NCBI GenBank assembly: GCA_025054935.1 | Contig: JANWZD010000016.1 | Coordinates: 22,960 to 86,959 of the forward strand | Length of the DNA stretch: 64,000 nucleotides | Source of the DNA: Dehalococcoidia bacterium | GTDB taxonomy: Bacteria; Chloroflexota; Dehalococcoidia; SpSt-223 | Direction: 5' to 3' | In this document: one piece after another, positions 46,313 to 54,156 of the stretch | How positions within the stretch are numbered: the first letter of the stretch is position 1 | How the letters are laid out: the number at the start of each line of letters is the position of its first letter | Program-made: the position numbers and the translations under genes | Notes under the pieces: generated by a model | The model's database searches: none | What the model saw: the letters and a program-made list of their open reading frames with translations, nothing else | What the model was told of the DNA's origin: nothing

Positions 46313-46924
46313 TTACCGCGCTGCCTCTGGCGCGGCACCGCGTCCCGGCTGGTTGAAGCGGTTCATCGCTGCCGGAATGCCCTCGAGAATGGCGGTCTCG
46401 ATGGCCGCGACTGCCCGAGCAATCGCCTCATTGATAATAACCCGTTCGTCCGATGAGAAGTTCCCGAGCACGTGCGCGGTCACGATCTCGTCGCGCCGTC
46501 CTAGGCGTTCCTCCTCGGGCGGGCGGCCGATGCCGATCCGGAGCCGGGGAAATTTCGTCGTGCCGAGCCGCTGCGCGATCGATTTCAGCCCATTGTGGCC
46601 GCCCGAGCCGCCCTGCTCGCGCAGCCGGAGGGTCCCGAGCGGGAGATCGAGGTCATCGCAGACGACGAGGATCCGCTCCGGCTCGAGCTTGGTGAACGCT
46701 TGCAGCGCTTGCACTGCCTCGCCTGACAGATTGACGTAGGTCTGGGGTTTGGCCAAGAGGACGCGCTGCTCCCCGATCGCGCCGTCGGCGATCTCAGCCT
46801 TTCCCCGCTTGCGGCTGAAGCGGAGGCCGTGCCGCTCAGCGAAGGCGTCAACCACCATAAAGCCGACGTTATGGCGGTTGTGGGCGTAGCGCTTGCCGGG
46901 ATTGCCGAGACCGACGACGAGCAT
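46313..46924 (-). CDS. pth: Peptidyl-tRNA hydrolase
   Basis: 203 residues. It begins MLVVGLGNPGKRYAHNRHNVGF, with the catalytic His and Asn of Pth at the expected places. 'KPQTYVNLSGEAV', 'VVCDDLDLPLGTLRLREQGGSGGHNGLKSI' and 'FPRLRIGIGRPP' complete the family signature. It recycles tRNA from peptidyl-tRNA released during translation. The start at 46924 matches the family; upstream in-frame codons are possible but give a non-conserved extension. It lies 27 bases upstream of nfeD. Confidence 0.96.
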   Translation of the reverse strand: MLVVGLGNPGKRYAHNRHNVGFMVVDAFAERHGLRFSRKRGKAEIADGAIGEQRVLLAKPQTYVNLSGEAVQALQAFTKLEPERILVVCDDLDLPLGTLRLREQGGSGGHNGLKSIAQRLGTTKFPRLRIGIGRPPEEERLGRRDEIVTAHVLGNFSSDERVIINEAIARAVAAIETAILEGIPAAMNRFNQPGRGAAPEAAR

Positions 46925-47315
46925 GGCGTACTGGCCCGGCGCCTCGTTCGGCTGCTCGCGGCGGGACCGGAGGAACACCATGGACATCACAGTTCGAAGA
47001 CGCTCACGCATCAGGCCGCGCCAAGATGCCGCAGCGCTCCGCTGCGGCGGCGGCGATCCTAGCCGATGGCGGGCAGCAGCGGCTGGGCCGTCCCGGCCCG
47101 TTCCGCACGTCGCCGTTCGCGTTGTTCTCTCCGTCCGCCGGCGCTCGCCGCGGCGGCTGCCTGCGCAGGGGGCAAAGGGCATCGCGCCTCGCCAGCACTG
47201 CGTTGCAGCCTGCCTGCGGCCAGCGCAGCGCCGTCTGGCGCCGGTGCCGAGGGCGTGGCGGCTCGCTTACGCTTGCAGCCGCGCGGACGCCGCCTCTCCT
47301 CCGAGCATCGCCGCG
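46925..47315. other. 391-base gap upstream of pth
   Basis: GC-rich sequence between two minus-strand genes. No supported ORF or RNA. It contains runs of GCGG/GCCG and overlapping Arg/Ala-rich frames. I see nothing functional here. Confidence 0.5.
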
Positions 47316-48791
47316 CTAGTACGCGTTCTTGTCCGTGATGATGGAGATGAGGGTGCGCAGCATGATCTTGAAGTCAAGCCAGAGCGTCCAGTTCTCGACA
47401 TACCAGAGGTCGTAGGCAGTGCGCTCCTCAATCGAGGTGTTCCCGCGCAGCCCGTTCACTTGGGCCCAGCCGGTGATCCCGGCTTTTTCGCGGTGGCGGT
47501 CGAGGTAGCGGGGAACGCGCTGGCTGAACTCCTGCACGAAGTGCGGGCGCTCAGGACGCGGCCCCACGATGCTCATGTCGCCAAGCAGCACGTTGATAAA
47601 CTGAGGCAGTTCATCGAGCGAGAACCGGCGCAAGAAACGCCCGAGCGGCGTGCGCCGGGGGTCGTTCGCTTGCGCCCAAACCGGGCCGGTCTCGGCCTCG
47701 GCATCGGGGCGCATCGAGCGGAACTTGATCATCATGAACGGCTTGCCGTCCAAGCCGACCCGCTCTTGGGTGTAGAAAACCGGGCCATTTCCTGATGTCA
47801 GCTTGATCAGCAGCGCGGTCAGCAGCATGAACGGCGAGAGCAGGATCAGGACGGCGGCGCTGATGACGATGTCGACGAACCGCTTGACCGCAAGATTCCA
47901 ACCGCGCAGCTGAGCATCGCGGACAGAGACAAGCGGCATCCCCTCGAAGTCGCCGATCGACACTTCCGAAGCGATGATCTGAAAGATGTCGGGGAAGACG
48001 CGAATGTTGACATTCTCGCGCTCGCTCCGGCCGACGATGTCGAGGATCTCGCGGTGGCTCATCTCGGGGTCGGCGATGATCACCTCGTGCACCTGGTGCG
48101 CGCGGATGACACGGGCGACCTCCTCCGGCGTGCCGAGCACCGGCGCTCCCGCGACGAGCGCGCCCGGCGGGAGCGTCCGCGAGAGGACCCCCACCGTCTG
48201 GTAGCCGAGACGGCGCGAGGCGGCCGCTTTCTGGATCAGCGTCGCCGCGATTTCGCCGTCGCCGATAACGAGCAAGCGCTCGGTTCCGACGCCGCGGCTG
48301 CGGAGCAGGCCGTGGACCCAGTACTGCGCGAGCCGCTGCGTCCAGATCAGCCCGATCGCGAGGATCCAGACGATCGGCAAGATGGCGCGGGAATAGTCGA
48401 AGTCGCGATACGTGAGCACGGAGACGGCGAGGGAGAGGAGCAGCGCAATCGAGGCGGCGCCGAAGATCTTGTACAGCTCGTCGATGCGGCTGGCGCTCTT
48501 GGTCAAGCGGTAGAGCTTTGAGAACGCGAAGACGAGCGGCACGATGGCGGCAAAGATCACGGCGAAAGCGAGATACGGCTCCCAAGGATGGATGGCGATA
48601 ACAGAGATCCAGCCGGACTCAAAGCGGATCCGATACGCGAGAACGACGGCCAGAAACGCGGCCGTGACATCGCCGAGGAGCACCAGCAAGGCGAGCAGCG
48701 GCCGCGAGCGCGGGATCGCCGGACGGCGGGCCGGCTCGGCCGGAAAGTCCGGGCTGGGGTCGGTCGCAGGCGGCGTCGCAAGCCCGACCAC
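47316..48791 (-). CDS. Polyprenyl glycosylphosphotransferase (initiating sugar transferase, WbaP-like)
   Basis: 491 residues. An N-terminal region with about four transmembrane helices is followed by a CoA-binding-like domain with 'LLVIGDGEIAATLIQKAAA'. A fifth helix starts the catalytic domain 'KRFVDIVISAAVLILLSPFMLLTALLIKL', followed by 'FRSMRPDAE', 'RFSLDELPQFINVLLGDMSIVGPRPERPHF' and the typical C-terminus ending in TDKNAY. It transfers a sugar-1-phosphate to undecaprenyl phosphate to start exopolysaccharide or glycan synthesis. The GT2 gene lies 3 bases upstream, so they form an operon. Confidence 0.93.
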   Translation of the reverse strand: MVGLATPPATDPSPDFPAEPARRPAIPRSRPLLALLVLLGDVTAAFLAVVLAYRIRFESGWISVIAIHPWEPYLAFAVIFAAIVPLVFAFSKLYRLTKSASRIDELYKIFGAASIALLLSLAVSVLTYRDFDYSRAILPIVWILAIGLIWTQRLAQYWVHGLLRSRGVGTERLLVIGDGEIAATLIQKAAASRRLGYQTVGVLSRTLPPGALVAGAPVLGTPEEVARVIRAHQVHEVIIADPEMSHREILDIVGRSERENVNIRVFPDIFQIIASEVSIGDFEGMPLVSVRDAQLRGWNLAVKRFVDIVISAAVLILLSPFMLLTALLIKLTSGNGPVFYTQERVGLDGKPFMMIKFRSMRPDAEAETGPVWAQANDPRRTPLGRFLRRFSLDELPQFINVLLGDMSIVGPRPERPHFVQEFSQRVPRYLDRHREKAGITGWAQVNGLRGNTSIEERTAYDLWYVENWTLWLDFKIMLRTLISIITDKNAY

Positions 48792-48794
48792 TGC

Positions 48795-49727
48795 CTACCT
48801 CGCTGGGGTCAGGCGCCGTGGCGCAAAGCCTTGGGGAAGCGGCGTCAGGGGCGCAAGCCGCAGCGACACGGCTGTCAGCAGCCGAAACCCCCGGATCGCC
48901 AGCAGCACCAGCCCATTCATCAGGAGCGAATGGCGCGCCGCGTAGTGCTTCCGGTAAAACAGCTCCATTGCGCGGTAAAACTCGACCGTGGCACGGGCGC
49001 GCCGCTGCCGGCTGCTCTGCCCTTTGTAGTGCAGGACGGTCACCGCCGGGTTGTAGCGGATTGTCCATCCCCGCTCTTTGATCCGGAACGCCCAATCGAG
49101 ATCTTCGCCGTACATGAAGAACATCTCGTCGAGCAGGCCGACTTCCTCCACGACCTCTCCGCGCACCATCATGAAAGCGCCGACGACCGAGTCGACCTCG
49201 GTCTCGATCTCGGGGCTGAGGAAGGTCAGGTTGTAGCGGCCGAAACGCTTGCTGCGCGGGAACAGCGTGCTCAGCCCGACGAGGCGATAGAACGCCACTG
49301 CCGGCGTCGGAAATGAGCGGCGGCAGGCGTAGTCAAGCGAACCGTCGGGCAGGACCAGCTTGGGCCCTGCCGCGCCGACCTCAGGCCGCGCATCGAGATA
49401 GGCGGTCATCTCGGCGAGCGCCCGAGGCGGCACGACCGTGTCGGGATTGAGCAGAAGGATGTAGCGCGGCCGGTCGCCAGCGGGGCGAGCGAGATACTCG
49501 CGAAGGGCGAGGTTATTCGCATAGGCGAAGCCGCCGTTGTACGGGCTCTCGATCAGCCGCGCCTGCGGGAACTCGGCGCGCACCATGGCGGCGCTTCCAT
49601 CGCTTGACTGGTTGTCGACGACAACGATCTCGGCGCTGACCCCGTCGGACGCGATAACCGACCGCAAGCAATCGCGGAGCAACCGCTCAACGTTGTAGCT
49701 GACGATCACGATGTAGAGGTCAGCCAT
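48795..49727 (-). CDS. Family 2 glycosyltransferase (rhamnosyltransferase-like)
   Basis: 310 residues. The GT-A fold starts LYIVIVSYNVERLLRDCLRSV and has 'IVVVDNQSSDGSA' with the nucleotide-sugar Asp, 'LLLNPDTVVPP' for the metal-binding DxD-like region, and 'FMYGEDLDWAFRIKERGW' for the catalytic base region. A C-terminal hydrophobic stretch may anchor it to the membrane. It probably adds a sugar to the lipid-linked primer made by the downstream transferase. A well-formed promoter lies immediately upstream. Confidence 0.92.
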   Translation of the reverse strand: MADLYIVIVSYNVERLLRDCLRSVIASDGVSAEIVVVDNQSSDGSAAMVRAEFPQARLIESPYNGGFAYANNLALREYLARPAGDRPRYILLLNPDTVVPPRALAEMTAYLDARPEVGAAGPKLVLPDGSLDYACRRSFPTPAVAFYRLVGLSTLFPRSKRFGRYNLTFLSPEIETEVDSVVGAFMMVRGEVVEEVGLLDEMFFMYGEDLDWAFRIKERGWTIRYNPAVTVLHYKGQSSRQRRARATVEFYRAMELFYRKHYAARHSLLMNGLVLLAIRGFRLLTAVSLRLAPLTPLPQGFAPRRLTPAR

Positions 49728-49737
49728 GCCGGCCGCT

Positions 49738-49767
49738 ATTGTAGGGGCGCAGCCGAGGCTTGAACAA
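49738..49767 (-). promoter_or_regulatory. Promoter of the glycosyltransferase operon
   Basis: On the minus strand TTGTTC (49762-49767), an 18-base spacer, then TACAAT (49738-49743). The ATG is only 10 bases after the -10, so the message would be nearly leaderless. Confidence 0.6.
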
Positions 49768-49827
49768 CCAACTGGGCCGAGGCTCGTCTTGCGCGCCTGA
49801 TCCCGCAGCGCGGAAAGGGAGCAGAAC

Positions 49828-50328
49828 CTAGCCGACGTTCAGTTTCAGTTCGCCCCGCGCGAGGTGAGGGGGCAGAATGGCGTGCGCCTCAATCGTGATC
49901 GGCGTGCCGGTCGGCACCACCGCGGGGATGGTGATCGTTGCGGCGCCATGCCCCTCCTCGGAGATAGGCACGAGCAGCACGAGGTCGGTCCAGTAGGCCG
50001 AATTGTCGGGCGCAAGCGGGAAGCGAACGATTACCGCTGCAAAGCCGCCGGCCGGGTTGCCTCTAGAGTCGACAGCGCGGATCGTCAGGATGCCGGGCTT
50101 GCCCGAGGGAAGACCGCTCTCGGCTGAGAGCGTAACACTAAGAGGCGGCACGACCCCCGTCGGCGCAGCGGAGAAGTCGCCGCTTCCTCCGCTCGCGCCG
50201 GCGAATGGCGGAGGAGGGGGAGGCGCGGGGGCGCCGTTCGGCTCGTCGGCCAGCGCAATCGCCGGGAGCGCTCCGCTTAGGATCACCGTTGTCCAGAGCG
50301 CCCCTAGGATGCGTCGAGATATCTGCAT
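49828..50328 (-). CDS. Secreted protein with Ig-like C-terminal module (paralogue A)
   Basis: 166 residues. A Sec signal peptide ends near ALADE (residue ~28), followed by a Pro-rich linker. The C-terminal ~105 residues form a beta-sandwich-like module with 'LTIRAVDSRGNPAGGFAAVIVRFPL' and a final 'RGELKLNVG'. The same module ends the proteins at 50602 and 51667. It lacks their large N-terminal domain. Function unknown. AAGGGAGCGGAAC precedes the ATG, and a 33-base inverted repeat sits about 65 bases upstream. Confidence 0.75.
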   Translation of the reverse strand: MQISRRILGALWTTVILSGALPAIALADEPNGAPAPPPPPPFAGASGGSGDFSAAPTGVVPPLSVTLSAESGLPSGKPGILTIRAVDSRGNPAGGFAAVIVRFPLAPDNSAYWTDLVLLVPISEEGHGAATITIPAVVPTGTPITIEAHAILPPHLARGELKLNVG

Positions 50329-50392
50329 GTTCCGCTCCCTTCGGCGGCAGCGCCGCGCACACCCTGCGACCGCTGCGCCTGTCTTGACCTAG

Positions 50393-50425
50393 ATGTTGTG
50401 GGTAGAAGCTATCTTACCACAACAT
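50393..50425. promoter_or_regulatory. Inverted repeat, candidate operator
   Basis: ATGTTGTGG(G)TA and TACCACAACAT form 11-bp arms with one bulged G, separated by ten bases. It overlaps a putative minus-strand promoter (TTGACT at 50431-50436 and TAAGAT or GATAGC next to it) of paralogue A. It lies in an AT-richer pocket and has no T-run, so an operator is more likely than a terminator. Confidence 0.55.
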
Positions 50426-50556
50426 GATGCAGTCAAGCGACCAAGCGCAGGGTGCAGCGGCTGCCGTCTTTCCAATGCAGGTAAGTTAGCTGATAGCAGG
50501 CGACTTGACAAGGGGCTGATCTGCTGCCCGTCTTTGGAGAGCGGCGGCAAAGCAAA

Positions 50557-50582
50557 CCCCCCTTTCCGGGCGGAAAGGGGGG
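50557..50582 (-). terminator. Intrinsic terminator of paralogue B
   Basis: On the minus strand CCCCCCTTTCC pairs with GGAAAGGGGGG through a short loop, followed by TTTGCTTT. It lies 19 bases past the stop at 50602. Confidence 0.7.
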
Positions 50583-50601
50583 CGCTCGTCGGGGAGAGCG
50601 C

Positions 50602-51645
50602 TCAGCCGACGACGAAGTCGATCGTGGTTTTGCCGATTGCAGGAGGATAGACCGCGGAGATAGCGATCTGGGCAGGCACGCCGGCCGGCACCGCCGGATC
50701 GATCAGGACATCGACGACGGAGACCCCGCGCGAATCGGTTTCAGGACCGAAGAAAATGCCGTCCACGGTGTAGGCCTCTTCGTCGCCCGGCTTGAGGGGG
50801 TAATTGACAATCACCAGCACCTTCGCGCCCGCGACCGGCTGGCCGCTCGCGTCGGACACCCGAACCGTCACCTTGGTCGTCGCCCCGCTTGCAGGGGAGC
50901 GCGTTGCCGTCACGGCGGTGAGGTAGAGGGGCGGCGGCGTGTCAGAGCTGCTCGAGGCCGCCGGCGGGGAGCTCCCCGGTAGGGAGCCTCCTCCGGCGGC
51001 TTGGGCGCGAGTTTGGGGCTGGAAGACGCTGGCGGGGAAGATGCCGGCATCGCGAGCGATCTCGCCGGCGCGGGCGTAGAAGATCGTACCGTCGCTGAGC
51101 GATTGGTAGATCGCCGTGCGCTGGGTGCGGAGCGTCAGGACCCCGCCCATATCGCGCGCGCGGGCGGTCACGCGGCCGTTCAGGTCAGCGCCGAGCCATC
51201 CATAGGCGTCGCGGAGCGAAGGATGCTCGTTCAGCGCTTCCTCCGAGTCGATCGTCGGATCGACAGGTGGGATGCGATGGTGGGTCGCCAGCCAGCCGTC
51301 GAGCCCGATGCTGCTGAGCAGGTCCATCACCGACAGCAGTCGGACCCCCTCTGGCCGCGCCTGCAGCACGCCGTTCTGGAACACCTGCGTGACATAGCCG
51401 CCGGAGGTGAAGCGCCGGCTGATCGGGTAGCCGAGATAGTCAGGTCCGCCATACGCCACATAGGCGCTGAAGAGCGGAGCTGCCTCGTCATCGACGACGG
51501 CAAACCCGAGCCCGACGTGGGGCGAGCCTTGGGTGTAGAACCGTCCGCCGAGCAAGGGACTGTCGGGCTCTTGGGCCGACAGCGGCGCGGCCACGGCCGC
51601 GCTGAGGATGGTGAGCATTCCGAGCAGGGTAAGCCGTAGTTGCAT
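50602..51645 (-). CDS. Secreted two-domain protein, GYPISRRF module plus Ig-like module (paralogue B)
   Basis: 347 residues. A signal peptide (LTLLGMLTILSAAVAAPLSAQ) is followed by an N-terminal domain with 'GLGFAVVDDEAA', GYPISRRFTSGG and 'VFQNGVLQARPEG'. A Ser/Pro-rich linker near residue 225 leads to a C-terminal beta-sandwich module with 'VRVSDASGQPVAGAKVLVIVNYPL' that ends in VVG. The first module is common in Chloroflexota secreted proteins; its role is unknown. It forms an operon with paralogue C, 21 bases upstream, and ends at a terminator. Confidence 0.8.
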   Translation of the reverse strand: MQLRLTLLGMLTILSAAVAAPLSAQEPDSPLLGGRFYTQGSPHVGLGFAVVDDEAAPLFSAYVAYGGPDYLGYPISRRFTSGGYVTQVFQNGVLQARPEGVRLLSVMDLLSSIGLDGWLATHHRIPPVDPTIDSEEALNEHPSLRDAYGWLGADLNGRVTARARDMGGVLTLRTQRTAIYQSLSDGTIFYARAGEIARDAGIFPASVFQPQTRAQAAGGGSLPGSSPPAASSSSDTPPPLYLTAVTATRSPASGATTKVTVRVSDASGQPVAGAKVLVIVNYPLKPGDEEAYTVDGIFFGPETDSRGVSVVDVLIDPAVPAGVPAQIAISAVYPPAIGKTTIDFVVG

Positions 51646-51666
51646 GGGTGCTTCCTCACGTGTCCG

Positions 51667-52830
51667 CTAGCCGACGACCATCGGAAGGGTCAGTCGGCCG
51701 CCGGTCGGCGGATAGAGCGCCGAGACCTCAAGCGTAATCCCAAGCCCGCTGGGGACTTTAGGGTCAATCATATACTCAGCGACCACCACGCCATTCTGGT
51801 CGGTGCGGTTGCGCGAGAAGAAGATCCCGTCGGTGGCGTAGGTCGTGTCGTCTGATTTCAGCGGATAGTGGACGAGGATAAGAATGACCGCTCCGGGCAC
51901 GGGGTTGCCTCGGCTGTCGGTCACGCGGAGCGACAGGCCAGCTTGTTGCCCGGGGCGGGGACGGGCAGCTTGGCCTACCAGCTCCACTCGGAGTGCCTCG
52001 CCGGGGGTGAGCATCAACGGAGCGGCGGGCGCAGCAGCCGGTGGCCCCGCCGGCGCGGGAGCGGCGCTTGGTGGGGCTGGGGTCGCCGAACTCCCTGCTG
52101 GCGCTGTCGCTTCAAGGAGGGTCATTGGGCGAAGCGCCTCAGCGGGGAAGAGCCCCGCTTCCTTGGCAACGTCTCCGCCGTTGGCGACAGTCACCGTCTG
52201 CGCGCGCGCCCACGGCACGTCGATCTTCCAGTACTGGAAAACCACTCGCTGCGCGCGCAGCACCTGCACGTTGGGGTAGTCGGTTATTTCGCTCGTGGGC
52301 AGGCCGTTCATCTCGATCGGATTGCCGCGCACATTGTTGTACGCCGCCTTGATCGCGGGGTTCTTGTCGAGCAGCGCGAGGCGGCTCGCCACAATCTGGT
52401 CCCACGGCTTGCCCTGTTCGTCGAACCTGCCGCGGTTGGGCACCTGCTTGGTTGTCGCAAGCCAGTCATCTTTGCCCGCCTCTCCGAGCAGGTCGAAGAC
52501 ATTCAGGTAGTCGACCCGGTTCTCGCCGGGCTTCCATTGGAAGACGAGCTTCTGGAATGCTTGGGTTTCGAAGCCGTGGTACGTGAAGCGCCGGCTGATC
52601 GGATAGCCGACCACCGCCGCTCCGCCGAGACGCTGAAACTCGCTCCAGAAGCGGGCGCGGCTGTCGTCGACAACGGCGAAGCCGGTGCGCCGGCTCGCAT
52701 CACCGCTTGTCTGCGTAAAGAACCGCCCGTTGGGAAGCGGCACTTCTGCTTCTTGTGCGCTCACGGGTCGATGCGCTAGGAGCGGCAGCATGACCACCAC
52801 GGCCACGACAGTTGCCGCAAGTCGCTTCAT
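51667..52830 (-). CDS. Secreted two-domain protein, GYPISRRF module plus Ig-like module (paralogue C)
   Basis: 387 residues from an ATG at 52830 behind CAGGAGGCG. The signal peptide is LAATVVAVVVMLPLLAHRPVSAQ. The N-terminal domain has 'GFAVVDDSRARFWSEFQRLGG', GYPISRRFTYHG and 'QAFQKLVFQWKPGENR'. An Ala/Pro-rich linker lies near residue 270, then the C-terminal module with 'LRVTDSRGNPVPGAVILILVHYPL' ending VVG. It aligns with paralogue B throughout. It may be cell-envelope or adhesion related; function unknown. It is the first gene of the B/C pair. Confidence 0.8.
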   Translation of the reverse strand: MKRLAATVVAVVVMLPLLAHRPVSAQEAEVPLPNGRFFTQTSGDASRRTGFAVVDDSRARFWSEFQRLGGAAVVGYPISRRFTYHGFETQAFQKLVFQWKPGENRVDYLNVFDLLGEAGKDDWLATTKQVPNRGRFDEQGKPWDQIVASRLALLDKNPAIKAAYNNVRGNPIEMNGLPTSEITDYPNVQVLRAQRVVFQYWKIDVPWARAQTVTVANGGDVAKEAGLFPAEALRPMTLLEATAPAGSSATPAPPSAAPAPAGPPAAAPAAPLMLTPGEALRVELVGQAARPRPGQQAGLSLRVTDSRGNPVPGAVILILVHYPLKSDDTTYATDGIFFSRNRTDQNGVVVAEYMIDPKVPSGLGITLEVSALYPPTGGRLTLPMVVG

Positions 52831-52927
52831 GGACGCCTCCTGCGGCCGCGCCTTTGCCGGCGCAGCGCAGGTCGGGATTGTAGCCAGGCGGTCTTCCTCT
52901 AGGCAACTCGGATGCTCCCCCGGGAGG

Positions 52928-53839
52928 TCAGCGACGGAAGGGCAGGCGCCACTGCCATCGCCGGCGGCGCGGTTCCTCCGGCGGAAGAGCCGGCTCCGCC
53001 AAGGAGGCGACCGGCCAGTCGGCACTCTTGGCCGCGTGACGGAGGGGAGCGCGCAGCACCGCGATGGTGGTGGGCCGGCCCGCGGGGTCCTTGCGCAGCG
53101 AGCGGGCCACCGCGCGGACCAGTTCGTCAGGCGCTTCCGGCGTCATCATCGCCAAGGAGGGCGCGATGGTGTTCCGATGGCGGCGGAGCACCTGGTCAGG
53201 GGTCTCGCCAGGAAAGGGCGGTTTTCCTCCCACAAGCCAGAGGAGGAGTGCCGCGGCGCTGTAGAGGTGTTCGGCGACGGTGGCGGGACGTCCCGTCGTC
53301 ATTTCCGGCGGGCGCACGTAGAGCGCGGGCGCCACTGCGGCGCCGAGCGGGGCGAGAGCGACTGGCTGGCCGAAGTCTCCCACCTCGACCCCGCCAAACG
53401 GGTTGAGGAAAATGTTGTCGGGGGTCAACCCCGGATGACTGATCCCCGCCACAATCGCGGCTTCGACAACGTCTAACGCCCGCTCGACCACACTCGCCGC
53501 AAGCGCGAGCGCCATTGGCTCGCCGCGGGTCAGGCGTTCGCGCAGGAGCGCGCCGCGCGGACGCTCCGTCACCGTATACAGCCGCTCCCCCTCGAATCCC
53601 AGTTCGCGCAGCGCCAGCGCACCGGGCTGCTTCCAATCGAGCGCCGCCGCCAGCTGATGCATCGCGGCGCGCCGCGCCTCCCGAGTGGGAAAGGCATCAG
53701 GATGAAACAGCCGAACGCGCACCGGCGCGTCGTCGGCGAGGTCGCGCGCAAAGAAGATCTCGGCGGACTCGTCTTCGCCAAGGGGCCGGAAGAGCTGGTA
53801 CCGCTTGCGCAGCCCGAGCTCGGGGCTTATGGTCGTCAT
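52928..53839 (-). CDS. Protein-kinase-like protein, probable pseudokinase
   Basis: 303 residues with a kinase-like order of elements. The VAIK position reads VRVRLF (Lys replaced by Arg). The HRDLKPEN loop reads HPGLTPDN, lacking the catalytic Asp and Lys but keeping Asn. GDFG is intact, and the APE region reads 'RPPEMTTGRPATVAEHLYSAAALLLWLVGGKPPF'. The C-terminal 30 residues are basic with no membrane helix. Loss of two catalytic residues suggests a non-catalytic or atypical kinase. The start is an ATG at 53839 without a ribosome-binding site. It is divergent from the B12 operon. Confidence 0.78.
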   Translation of the reverse strand: MTTISPELGLRKRYQLFRPLGEDESAEIFFARDLADDAPVRVRLFHPDAFPTREARRAAMHQLAAALDWKQPGALALRELGFEGERLYTVTERPRGALLRERLTRGEPMALALAASVVERALDVVEAAIVAGISHPGLTPDNIFLNPFGGVEVGDFGQPVALAPLGAAVAPALYVRPPEMTTGRPATVAEHLYSAAALLLWLVGGKPPFPGETPDQVLRRHRNTIAPSLAMMTPEAPDELVRAVARSLRKDPAGRPTTIAVLRAPLRHAAKSADWPVASLAEPALPPEEPRRRRWQWRLPFRR

Positions 53840-53907
53840 GGTCGGCGTGGTCTTAACCCTACCGGAGCGGTGGCAGCACAGAAAGTACTTCCTGTCCTTG
53901 CCGTCAC

Positions 53908-53936
53908 TTGAGTTGGAAGAAGGGGGCTGGTAGACT
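53908..53936 (+). promoter_or_regulatory. Promoter of the cobalamin operon
   Basis: TTGAGT (53908-53913), a 17-base spacer, then TAGACT (53931-53936), just upstream of the riboswitch. Confidence 0.75.
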
Positions 53937-53949
53937 ACTGCCCAGAGCA

Positions 53950-54062
53950 GAACGGTGGGATGGCCCCCTCGGGGGCGTTCGAGCGAAGCCGGTGCGAATC
54001 CGGCGCTGTCCCGCAACTGTGATCGGCAAAACGCCGTAAGCCAGGTCGCCTCCTCCCATCGT
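53950..54062 (+). ncRNA. Cobalamin riboswitch aptamer
   Basis: The conserved core GCCGGTGCGAATCCGGC, 'GTCCCGCAACTGTGA' and the B12 box AAGCCAGGTCGCC (54038-54050) are present. Outer arms GGTGGGATGG and CCTCCTCCCATC pair as P1. The motif order and spacing match the class I cobalamin riboswitch. It binds adenosylcobalamin-type ligands and lowers expression of the following genes when B12 is plentiful. Confidence 0.93.
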
Positions 54063-54088
54063 GGACTGCCTGCGCCGCGGAGCGTAGG

Positions 54089-54123
54089 GTCCGTTGTAAG
54101 GAGTGACTCCTGGGTCAACGGGC
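54089..54123 (+). promoter_or_regulatory. Candidate antiterminator hairpin
   Basis: GTCCGTTG (54089-54096) can pair with CAACGGGC (54116-54123) over 8 bp with one G-U. Inside it AGGAG pairs with CTCCT. It uses the 5' arm of the terminator, so the two structures exclude each other. Confidence 0.55.
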
Positions 54124-54140
54124 CCGGGAGTTTTTCTTTT
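54106..54140 (+). terminator. Riboswitch-controlled intrinsic terminator
   Basis: ACTCCTGGG pairs with CCCGGGAGT (9 bp, one G-U) across an 8-base loop, followed by TTTTTCTTTT. It ends 16 bases before the cobT ATG. Confidence 0.85.
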
Positions 54141-54156
54141 GGCTGGAGGCCGCTGA

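Noticed and set aside
49828..52830. Cellulosome or sortase-type sorting signal at the VG C-termini
   Set aside because: No LPxTG, C-terminal hydrophobic helix or basic tail; the signal remains unknown.
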